Assembly: GCF_000469505.1 (NCBI RefSeq)
Contig: NZ_KI272874.1
Location: 62,001-126,000, forward strand
Source: Leptotrichia sp. oral taxon 215 str. W9775
GTDB lineage: Bacteria; Fusobacteriota; Fusobacteriia; Fusobacteriales; Leptotrichiaceae
DNA length: 64,000 nucleotides
Reading direction: 5' to 3'
Part shown: positions 8,776 to 16,119 of the stretch, piece by piece
How positions within the stretch are numbered: the first letter of the stretch is position 1
Layout: each line of letters opens with the position of its first letter
Position numbers and translations under genes: made by a program
Notes under the pieces: model-generated
The model's input: only the letters and a program-made list of their open reading frames with translations
What the model was told of the DNA's origin: nothing
Database searches by the model: none

Positions 8776-8849
8776 AATACACCTCCATAAATATAAATTT
8801 TTTCATATTATAGCATTTTGCCAATTAAAAAACAATTATAATGGAAACT

Positions 8850-8905
8850 AAAAAACTCCGATACTTATCAGAAGCATAATTAATCTGAAAAGTGTACGGA
8901 GTTTT
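8850..8905 (-). terminator. Terminator of the β-barrel protein gene
   Basis: On the minus strand AAAACTCCG (8897-8905) pairs with CGGAGTTTT (8851-8859), and further T follows. It lies just downstream of the stop at 8935. Confidence 0.75.
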
Positions 8906-8934
8906 GTTATGTTATTTAAATTTTTTTACATTGA

Positions 8935-9546
8935 TTAGAAACCGAATGAATATCCTACACCAAGAGTAAGAGTTCCATGGTTAAGAGTGAATTTATCTTC
9001 ATATCTGTAAGGTGCGTCATAACCAGTTCTGTCCACTCTTATTCTGTTCCAGTTGTAAGAAAGGTCAGCTACAAAGTTTTTGTATTGTATACCTGCTCCT
9101 AATCCGGAATAAAGTCCACCTTTGAATTTAGCATCTCCATAAAAAGCTGAAGAATTGTGCCATTTTAAGCTTCCTGAGTTGAAAGCGTATCCAAGGTTTG
9201 CTTTAATGTAAGGTGTAACTTCAGATGCATTTTTAAAGTTGTATCTTGCAGTGAAGTACACAGGAACTGAGTTCAATCCTTTGTGCTGATAGTATCCGTT
9301 ACCGTCCAGTTTATTGTGTTTGTAAGAGATTCCTCCTCCTAATTCAAAACCTTCAGCAACAGGTGTTCTGTATTCAGCAGAAAGTTCGATTCCTTTCTTT
9401 ATTGCTTTTTTCTCAAGGTTTGCCCCACTAGAGAATCCTCCATGGAATTTACCGCTGTTTGATAAATCTCCACCAACTCTAACTTCCACAACTTGCGCCA
9501 TAGCAACTGTACTCAATAGAGCTCCTAACAGTAATAATTTTTTCAT
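8935..9546 (-). CDS. Outer-membrane β-barrel protein, porin/OmpA-barrel-like
   Basis: The start was set at 9546 (MKKLLLLG), because GGAGG lies 7 nt upstream; the in-frame ATG 15 nt earlier has no better site. A signal peptide with AMA|Q cleavage is followed by alternating strands rich in Gly, Tyr and Asn (GGGISYKHNK, VPVYFTARYNF, PYIKANLGYAF, YSGLGAGIQYK, VADLSYNWNRI). The protein ends in an aromatic residue (GVGYSFGF), the classical BAM recognition end. This supports an 8- to 10-stranded outer-membrane barrel of about 200 residues. Its specific role is unknown. It is a single-gene unit. Confidence 0.85.
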   Translation of the reverse strand: MKKLLLLGALLSTVAMAQVVEVRVGGDLSNSGKFHGGFSSGANLEKKAIKKGIELSAEYRTPVAEGFELGGGISYKHNKLDGNGYYQHKGLNSVPVYFTARYNFKNASEVTPYIKANLGYAFNSGSLKWHNSSAFYGDAKFKGGLYSGLGAGIQYKNFVADLSYNWNRIRVDRTGYDAPYRYEDKFTLNHGTLTLGVGYSFGF

Positions 9547-9646
9547 GTTAAATACCTCCATAAGAATAAATTTTTAAATTATGATTCCTCAAGATTAATA
9601 TACCTCATTTAAATAAAAAAATCAAGAACAAAAACAAAAATGTAGT

Positions 9647-9675
9647 TTGTAAAAAATGCTTCTATCGTGTATAAT
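9647..9675 (+). promoter_or_regulatory. galU promoter
   Basis: TTGTAA (9647-9652), a 17-bp spacer and TATAAT (9670-9675), about 70 nt before the galU start. Confidence 0.65.
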
Positions 9676-9746
9676 ATAGTATAAAACGGAAGAAAAAAAT
9701 AAAAATAATTTTAAAAATATTAAAGTAAAAATCAGGAGGACAGACT

Positions 9747-10649
9747 ATGAATAGGAAAAGAATCAGAAAAGCTGTAATTCCGGCGGCGGGATTAGGAACA
9801 AGAGTTTTACCTGCAACAAAGGCGCAGCCTAAGGAAATGCTTGTCATAGTAGACAAGCCTGCATTACAGTATCTGGTTGAAGAGCTTGTAGAATCTGGAA
9901 TTGAAGAAATACTTATTGTAACAGGAAGAAACAAGGAATCGATAGAAAATCATTTTGATTATTCATATGAGCTTGAAAAAACTTTGGAGGAAAAAGGGAA
10001 AATTGAGTTACTGAAGGTAGTGAATAACATATCTAAATTATCAAATATATATTATGTGAGACAGAAAAATCCTTTAGGATTAGGCCATGCAATAGGATGT
10101 GCAGAGGCATTTGTAGGGGATGAACCTTTTGTAGTGCTTCTGGGGGATGACATTATCTATACTGATGAAGCAAAAGGTGAAATACCTGTAACAAAACAGC
10201 TTATCAATAAATACAACGAACTGAATGGTGGAACAATACTGGGAGTGCAGGAAGTTCCTGAAAAGGAAGTAGATAAATACGGGATAATCGATCCTTTAAG
10301 TAAAGTAGATGATAAAACTGTAGAAGTGGAAAACTTTGTGGAAAAACCGTCAGTGGAAGAAGCTCCAAGCAGACTTGCCGCACTTGGAAGATATGTACTG
10401 GAACCTGAAATATTTGGATATCTGAAGGAAACAAAACCAGGAAAAGGTGGAGAAATACAGCTTACAGATGCCATACTTAAAATGAAGAATTCAGGGAATA
10501 AGCTGTATGCATATAATTTTGACGGATTGAGATATGATACAGGAGATAAGTTAGGAATGTTTATAGCAAATGTGGAATTTGGGCTGAGACATCCTGAGTT
10601 GAAGGATAAAGCGAAGGAATATCTGAAAAAATTAATTGAAAAAATATAG
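9747..10649 (+). CDS. galU: UTP-glucose-1-phosphate uridylyltransferase GalU
   Basis: Makes UDP-glucose from UTP and glucose-1-phosphate for surface glycans. The GT-A-fold nucleotidyltransferase signature is complete (AAGLGTRVLPATKAQPKEM near residues 13-31; LGLGHAIGCAE; VLLGDDI; ENFVEKP; GRYVLEPEIF). The 300-residue length is normal. The RBS is AGGAGG. It directly precedes the polysaccharide locus but has its own promoter, and a second promoter separates it from the next gene. Confidence 0.96.
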   Translation: MNRKRIRKAVIPAAGLGTRVLPATKAQPKEMLVIVDKPALQYLVEELVESGIEEILIVTGRNKESIENHFDYSYELEKTLEEKGKIELLKVVNNISKLSNIYYVRQKNPLGLGHAIGCAEAFVGDEPFVVLLGDDIIYTDEAKGEIPVTKQLINKYNELNGGTILGVQEVPEKEVDKYGIIDPLSKVDDKTVEVENFVEKPSVEEAPSRLAALGRYVLEPEIFGYLKETKPGKGGEIQLTDAILKMKNSGNKLYAYNFDGLRYDTGDKLGMFIANVEFGLRHPELKDKAKEYLKKLIEKI

Positions 10650-10711
10650 GAATGGTATCAGGAGATTCATTCTTTATTAAAACAAATGTAATATTTTGAT
10701 TCTTAATAGTG

Positions 10712-10740
10712 TTGTAAATAACATAAAAAAATGATATAAT
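10712..10740 (+). promoter_or_regulatory. Promoter of the polysaccharide locus
   Basis: TTGTAA (10712-10717), a 17-bp spacer and TATAAT (10735-10740), 45 nt before the first gene of the locus. The leader contains a small hairpin (CTCTT 10767-10771 with AAGAG 10775-10779) that would pair with the RBS (AAGAGG) and might dampen translation. The hairpin has only 5 bp and is weak evidence. Confidence 0.65.
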
Positions 10741-10785
10741 AAAACAATTATAATTTAGAATAGTTTCTCTTGAAAAGAGGCGTTT

Positions 10786-12081
10786 ATGGGATTAAAAAAA
10801 AAGAATGGGATAAAGATATTTTATATATTGATTTTATTTGTACTTTATAGTTTTCTGCTAAAAAAATATGACTATACGATAAAGTATTTAACAAACTTCT
10901 TATTCATAATCTTTATATTTGTAAATTTTGTTTTTGGACAGCTGGATTTTTATGCAGAAAGATTCAGATTAAAGGATGTATTTATAAATTTTGGTATAGA
11001 CTTTGTCTTTTCTACCATAATATTTCTGTTTTTGAAGGATTGGGATATATTTTTAATTTTTTTGGTAATCTTTTTATTTCAGACTATATTTAGAAGATTG
11101 ACGTGCTTAAAATATATAAAGAAAAACAATGTCCTCATATTTGGTTCAAACCATATTGTGAACAATGTTCAGGAAGATTTACTCAATGATCTGGACTATA
11201 ACTATGTCGGATATATTTCCAATAATAAAAGCAGGGCAACTAAATATCTTCTTGGCAGATATGATGAAATGGAAAAAATTATAGAGGAAAAGAAAATAAA
11301 CATGCTGGTAATAGTTAAAGATATAAAGGATCCGTCGTTTGCAGTTTATCTGAAAAGGCTGTTTGATTTGAAAATAAACGGACTGAAGGTATTAAGCTAT
11401 AAGGAATTTAACGAAAGTATCCAGAAAAAAATAGATATTGACCAGATTAATGAAGAATGGCTGCTTGAATCTAATGGCTTTGATATATTGAATAATGAAA
11501 GTCAGAGAAATATAAAAAGAGGACTTGATTTAATAATTGCGGCTATACTGATGTTTCTTGCTAGTCCTATTGCCTTGATTGCGGCAATAATAATAAAAAT
11601 TGAATCTAGAGGTCCTATTATATTTAAACAGGTACGTATAGGAGAAAATGGTAAGAAATTTAAAATATATAAATTCAGAAGTATGAAAATACATGATGAA
11701 AAAAAGTATCCTAAATACACTTTAGACAATGATGACAGAATAACAAGATTTGGGAAAATTATGAGAAAAACAAGAATTGATGAACTTCCTCAGCTTTTCT
11801 GCATCATGAAGGGGACAATGAGCTTTGTCGGTCCAAGACCTGAATGGGATCTTCTTGTGGAGGAATACAAGGAAAAGATACCTTACTATAACCTTAGACA
11901 TATGATAAAACCAGGAATAACAGGATGGGCACAAGTTATGTATCCCTATGGCGAGAGTGTGGAAGATGCAAAAAGAAAACTGGAGTATGACCTGTACTAT
12001 TTAAAACATCAGGATTTAATACTGGATGTACTGACTATAATGAAGACTGCTAAAACAGTTATCTTTGGTAAGGGAAAATAG
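10786..12081 (+). CDS. Polyprenyl glycosylphosphotransferase (WbaP/WcaJ-type initiating enzyme)
   Basis: Transfers a sugar-1-phosphate to undecaprenyl phosphate, the first step of lipid-linked glycan assembly. The N-terminal part has four hydrophobic segments (7-105), then a Rossmann-like CoA-binding-type domain (115-235), then the catalytic bacterial sugar transferase domain from about 240. The catalytic domain has KRGLDLI, a re-entrant helix, GENGKKFKIYKFRSM, TRIDELPQ, SFVGPRPE and PGITGWAQV. The 431-residue length fits the long, five-helix class. Such enzymes usually use UDP-galactose or UDP-glucose, and galU upstream could supply the latter. The exact donor sugar cannot be read from sequence. 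Confidence 0.9.
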   Translation: MGLKKKNGIKIFYILILFVLYSFLLKKYDYTIKYLTNFLFIIFIFVNFVFGQLDFYAERFRLKDVFINFGIDFVFSTIIFLFLKDWDIFLIFLVIFLFQTIFRRLTCLKYIKKNNVLIFGSNHIVNNVQEDLLNDLDYNYVGYISNNKSRATKYLLGRYDEMEKIIEEKKINMLVIVKDIKDPSFAVYLKRLFDLKINGLKVLSYKEFNESIQKKIDIDQINEEWLLESNGFDILNNESQRNIKRGLDLIIAAILMFLASPIALIAAIIIKIESRGPIIFKQVRIGENGKKFKIYKFRSMKIHDEKKYPKYTLDNDDRITRFGKIMRKTRIDELPQLFCIMKGTMSFVGPRPEWDLLVEEYKEKIPYYNLRHMIKPGITGWAQVMYPYGESVEDAKRKLEYDLYYLKHQDLILDVLTIMKTAKTVIFGKGK

Positions 12082-12113
12082 GAATAAGTAAATTTAAAAT
12101 ATCAGGAGGAATT

Positions 12114-12980
12114 ATGAAGGGGATTATTCTTGCAGGAGGAAAAGGGACAAGACTTTATCCTCTCACAATGTCAATTTCAAAACAGATTTTGCCTGTGTAT
12201 GATAAACCGATGATTTATTATCCTTTATCAGTACTTATGCTGGCAAATATAAGGGAAATACTTATAATTTCAACAGAAAGGGATTTGCCGGTTTTTAAGG
12301 AATTGCTTAAGGATGGGAGTGAGCTTGGATTAAAATTGGAATATAAAGTTCAGGAAAAACCAAACGGTCTTGCAGAAGCCTTCATAATAGGGGAAGAATT
12401 TATAGGAGATGACAATGTAGCCCTTATACTGGGGGATAATATATTTTATGGAAGTGGATTTACAGGGCTTTTGGAGGAAATGTCAAAGATTGAAGACGGA
12501 GCAGCGATATTTGGATATCCTGTAAAAGATCCTAGAGCCTATGGAGTAGTTGAATTTGATGAAACCGGAAAGGCAATTTCACTTGAGGAAAAACCTGAAA
12601 ATCCTAAATCAAATTACGCAATACCGGGATTATATTTCTATGACAATACAGTTGTGGAAAAGGCTAAAAATGTAAAACCTTCAGCAAGAGGGGAAATAGA
12701 AATAACAACTGTTAACGAAATATATCTTTCTGAAGGAAAATTAAATGTAAAAAATTTAGGAAGAGGAATTATCTGGTTTGATACAGGAACGCATGAAGCG
12801 TTACTGGAAGCTTCCAATTATGTCGAAGCCATCCAGAAAAGACAAGGTTTCTATATTGCATGCCTTGAAGAAATCGCCTATAAAAAGGGTTGGATTAATG
12901 AAAAAGATATAGAGAAAAAGATAGAAGGAACAAAAATGAATGATTATCAGAAATATTTATCATTGTTAATAAAAAAATAA
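12114..12980 (+). CDS. rfbA: Glucose-1-phosphate thymidylyltransferase RfbA
   Basis: Makes dTDP-glucose, entry point to dTDP-sugars. Clear motifs: GGKGTRLYPLT (7-17), KQILPVYDKPMIYYPLS, VALILGDNIFYG, EEKPENPKSNYAIPGLYFYD and WFDTGTH. The 288-residue length is normal. Unusually, rfbB, rfbC and rfbD are absent from the window, so either they lie elsewhere in the genome or dTDP-glucose is used another way. The RBS is AGGAGG and the spacing to the preceding gene is 32 nt. Confidence 0.95.
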   Translation: MKGIILAGGKGTRLYPLTMSISKQILPVYDKPMIYYPLSVLMLANIREILIISTERDLPVFKELLKDGSELGLKLEYKVQEKPNGLAEAFIIGEEFIGDDNVALILGDNIFYGSGFTGLLEEMSKIEDGAAIFGYPVKDPRAYGVVEFDETGKAISLEEKPENPKSNYAIPGLYFYDNTVVEKAKNVKPSARGEIEITTVNEIYLSEGKLNVKNLGRGIIWFDTGTHEALLEASNYVEAIQKRQGFYIACLEEIAYKKGWINEKDIEKKIEGTKMNDYQKYLSLLIKK

Positions 12981-13000
12981 ATATAAATAAGGAGAAAATA

Positions 13001-14077
13001 ATGATTTCAGTAGTGATAATGGCAGGGGGAAAAGGAGAAAGATTCTGGCCTAAAAGTAGGATAAATTCACCAAAACAATTTTTATCTTTAACTGATGATG
13101 GGAAATCTATGATTCAGCATACAGTAGAAAGATTAAAAGATATAGTTGAATTTGAAAATATTTACGTTGTTACAAATGAACTGTATAAAGGTCTGGTAAA
13201 TGAACATATACCAGAAATTCCTAAAGAAAATATAATTGTAGAACCTGTAGCAAAAAATACGGCTCCTTGTATAGGGTTGGCGGCAATTCATATTGCAAAG
13301 AAGGATCCTGAGTCTAAAATGATAGTTCTACCGGCGGATCATTTGATAAAATTTAACGAAATATTTACAGATACTTTAAGAACAGCTTTAGATGTAGTTG
13401 AAAATGGAGATAATCTGGCAACAATAGGAATTACACCTAATTATCCAGAAACAGGATATGGATATATCAATTTTAAAAGGGGAGATTCTTTACCAAATAT
13501 AAAAAATGTATATGAAGTGCTAAAATTTGAAGAAAAACCTAATATTGAAAAGGCAAAAGAATATCTGGCATCAGGACAGTATTTATGGAATAGTGGAATG
13601 TTTATATGGAAAGCATCTACTATCTTAAAATGCTTTAAGGAGTTTCTACCTGAAATATATAGTGGATTACAAGTAATTGCAACTTCAATAGGGACAAATG
13701 ATTATGAAAAAGTATTGAAAGAAGAATTTGTAAAATTGCCATCAGAATCAATAGACTATGGAGTTATGGAAAAAGCGGAAAATATATATGTAATTCCAGG
13801 AAACTTTGGATGGGATGATGTTGGAAGCTGGTTGTCAATAGAAAGAATTAAGAAAAGTAATCAGGATGGAAATGTCATAAATGGAAATGTTATAAGCATA
13901 AAAACTAAGAATACTGTAGTTCAGGGAGGAAAAAAGCTGATAGCTACAATAGGATTGGAAGATATGATTATAGTGGACACTGAAGATGCAATTTTAATCT
14001 GTAATAAAGATAATACACAGGAAGTAAAAGAAGTAATTAATAATTTGAAAATATGTAATAGAACAGAGTATCTGTAA
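13001..14077 (+). CDS. manC: Mannose-1-phosphate guanylyltransferase ManC
   Basis: Makes GDP-mannose from mannose-1-phosphate and GTP. The signature GGKGERFWPKSR (8-19), PVAKNTAPCIGLAA, LPADH, EKPN, YLWNSGMFIWK and FGWDDVGSW (near 268) are present. At 358 residues it lacks the C-terminal cupin phosphomannose-isomerase domain of the long bifunctional forms, so isomerase and mutase must be encoded elsewhere. It is directly followed by rmd and gmd, giving a compact GDP-sugar pathway. Confidence 0.95.
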   Translation: MISVVIMAGGKGERFWPKSRINSPKQFLSLTDDGKSMIQHTVERLKDIVEFENIYVVTNELYKGLVNEHIPEIPKENIIVEPVAKNTAPCIGLAAIHIAKKDPESKMIVLPADHLIKFNEIFTDTLRTALDVVENGDNLATIGITPNYPETGYGYINFKRGDSLPNIKNVYEVLKFEEKPNIEKAKEYLASGQYLWNSGMFIWKASTILKCFKEFLPEIYSGLQVIATSIGTNDYEKVLKEEFVKLPSESIDYGVMEKAENIYVIPGNFGWDDVGSWLSIERIKKSNQDGNVINGNVISIKTKNTVVQGGKKLIATIGLEDMIIVDTEDAILICNKDNTQEVKEVINNLKICNRTEYL

Positions 14078-14108
14078 ATTTAAAATTTTTGATAAAATGA
14101 GGTGAAAA

Positions 14109-15023
14109 ATGGAGAAAAAAAGAGTTTTAATAACAGGTGCATCAGGATTTATAGGGCAGTTTGTTTTGAAAGAGATAGCAAAACATGAAGATATAGATTT
14201 TTTTACTATTGACACTAGAAAAATAGCAGATGTCAGTATAGAAAAACAGGAATTAGTTTCACTTTTGGATAAAGAGAAACTGATGGAAATTATAAAAAAA
14301 TATAAACCAAATGTCATTATACATTTAGCCGCAATTGCATTAGTTACTCATGATAATATAGGAGAAATTTATAATGTAAATGTTCAAGGAACTGAGAATT
14401 TGCTAGAAGCAGTACAAGAGTACTGTGACAATAGAACTAGAGTAATTTTAGCAAGTACAGCGGGTGTTTATGGAAATCAAGAAGTAGAAAAATATAGGGA
14501 AGATCTTCCTTATAATCCTGCTAATAATTATTCATACAGTAAAATGATAACAGAATATTTAGGAAAAAGATATAAAGATAATTTAGAAATTGTTACAATA
14601 AGACCATTTAATATAATAGGAGTTGGTCAAAGTGAAAATTTTTTAATTCCTAAATTAGTAGAACATTTTGCAAATAAAAAAGAAAAACTTTCCGTAGGAA
14701 ATATATCATCTTTTAGAGATTATGTGGATGTTGAATATTGTGCAGAAGTTATACTGGAACTAATACAGAGAGAAAAAATAGATTTTGATGTTCTTAATAT
14801 TTGTTCAGGAATTCCAACAAGTGGTGAAATGGTATTACAATTACTCCAAGAAATGACATCGTTTAAACCTGAAATTGAAATTTCAAAAAATTTTGTCAGA
14901 AAAAATGAAGTTTGGAGAATGATAGGAGATACAACGAGATTATCAAAATTTATGAATGGTAAAAAATCTCAAAGTGTAAAAGATATATTATTAAAAATGT
15001 TAGATTATTATAAAAAAAAATAA
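14109..15023 (+). CDS. rmd: NAD(P)-dependent sugar reductase, probable GDP-4-keto-6-deoxy-D-mannose reductase
   Basis: Short-chain dehydrogenase of the extended class: GASGFIG (10-16), HLAAIA, STAGVYGN, catalytic YSYSK (near 139-143) and RPFNIIGVGQ. Placement between manC and gmd, the 304-residue length and the RMD-like segments (PGPS-free N-terminus, FRDYVDV, NICSG) point to Rmd, which reduces the Gmd product to GDP-D-rhamnose. A GDP-fucose synthase or another reductase acting on the same intermediate is the alternative; it lacks clear GFS-specific features. The family is certain and the specificity is inferred. Confidence 0.82.
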   Translation: MEKKRVLITGASGFIGQFVLKEIAKHEDIDFFTIDTRKIADVSIEKQELVSLLDKEKLMEIIKKYKPNVIIHLAAIALVTHDNIGEIYNVNVQGTENLLEAVQEYCDNRTRVILASTAGVYGNQEVEKYREDLPYNPANNYSYSKMITEYLGKRYKDNLEIVTIRPFNIIGVGQSENFLIPKLVEHFANKKEKLSVGNISSFRDYVDVEYCAEVILELIQREKIDFDVLNICSGIPTSGEMVLQLLQEMTSFKPEIEISKNFVRKNEVWRMIGDTTRLSKFMNGKKSQSVKDILLKMLDYYKKK

Positions 15024-15043
15024 ATTCAGGAGGATAAAATTTT

Positions 15044-16075
15044 ATGAAAAGAGCATTGATAACAGGAATAACAGGACAGGATGGATCATACTTAGCAGAG
15101 TTATTATTGGAAAAAGGATATGAAGTATACGGATTAATCAGAAGAAAAAGTGTAATTACTTTTGGAAATATAGAACATAGAAAAGATGAAATAAAATTTA
15201 TATATGCAGATATGACAGATTTAGTTTCGTTGGTAAATGCAATGAGAATATCTCAAGCTGATGAAGTGTATAACTTAGCAGCACAGTCATTTGTTGGAAC
15301 TTCTTGGGAACAACCAGGAGCAACAGCTGATATTGATGGAATAGGGGCATTAAATATGCTGGAAGCAATTAGAACAGTAAAACCTGAAGCAAGATTTTAT
15401 CAGGCATCTACAAGTGAAATGTTTGGACTAGTTCAAGCAATTCCTCAAAATGAAGACACACCTTTTTATCCTAGAAGTCCGTATGGAGTTGCAAAATTAT
15501 ACGGTCACTGGATAACTAAAAATTACAGAGAAAGTTATGATATGTATGCATGTTCAGGAATACTGTTTAACCACGAATCTGAAAGAAGAGGAAAAGAGTT
15601 TGTTACTAGAAAAATTACAGATGCAGTTGCTAGAATAAAATTAGGTGTACAGGATGTATTGGAACTTGGAAACCTGGATGCAAAAAGAGACTGGGGACAT
15701 GCGAAAGATTATGTAAAAGCAATGTGGCTGATGCTTCAGCAAGACAAAGCAGATGACTATGTAATTGCAACAAATGAAACTAGAACAGTTAGGGAATTTG
15801 TAGAAAGAGCATTTAAATGTGTGGATATTGATATAGTTTGGGAAGGTCAGGATGTTAATGAAATAGGTAAGGATGCTAAAACAGGAAAGACAGTGGTAAG
15901 AATAAATCCTCAATTCTTTAGACCTGCAGAAGTTGATATTTTAATTGGAAATCCTGCAAAAGCTGAAGCAACATTAGGATGGAAAAGAGAAATTTCTTTT
16001 GATGAATTAGTTGAGAGAATGGTAAGAAATGATTTAGAATTAGTTGGAAAAGAAATAAAATTGAATAGTTATTAG
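15044..16075 (+). CDS. gmd: GDP-mannose 4,6-dehydratase
   Basis: Converts GDP-mannose to GDP-4-keto-6-deoxy-mannose. Diagnostic motifs: GITGQDGSYLAELLLEKGY, NLAAQSFVG, STSEMFG, YPRSPYGVAK, LFNHESERRG and the RDWGHAKDYVKAMW segment. The 343-residue length is standard. Together with ManC and Rmd it supplies a 6-deoxy-hexose, most simply GDP-D-rhamnose, immediately upstream of a tandem glycosyltransferase. Confidence 0.97.
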   Translation: MKRALITGITGQDGSYLAELLLEKGYEVYGLIRRKSVITFGNIEHRKDEIKFIYADMTDLVSLVNAMRISQADEVYNLAAQSFVGTSWEQPGATADIDGIGALNMLEAIRTVKPEARFYQASTSEMFGLVQAIPQNEDTPFYPRSPYGVAKLYGHWITKNYRESYDMYACSGILFNHESERRGKEFVTRKITDAVARIKLGVQDVLELGNLDAKRDWGHAKDYVKAMWLMLQQDKADDYVIATNETRTVREFVERAFKCVDIDIVWEGQDVNEIGKDAKTGKTVVRINPQFFRPAEVDILIGNPAKAEATLGWKREISFDELVERMVRNDLELVGKEIKLNSY

Positions 16076-16119
16076 TTTTTTGTGATAGATAATTAAGGTG
16101 AAATGGAGGAGTATATAAA

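Noticed and set aside
10741..10785. JUMPstart/ops element before the polysaccharide locus
   Set aside because: No GGCGGTAG core is present in the leader; only a 5-bp hairpin over the RBS was found.
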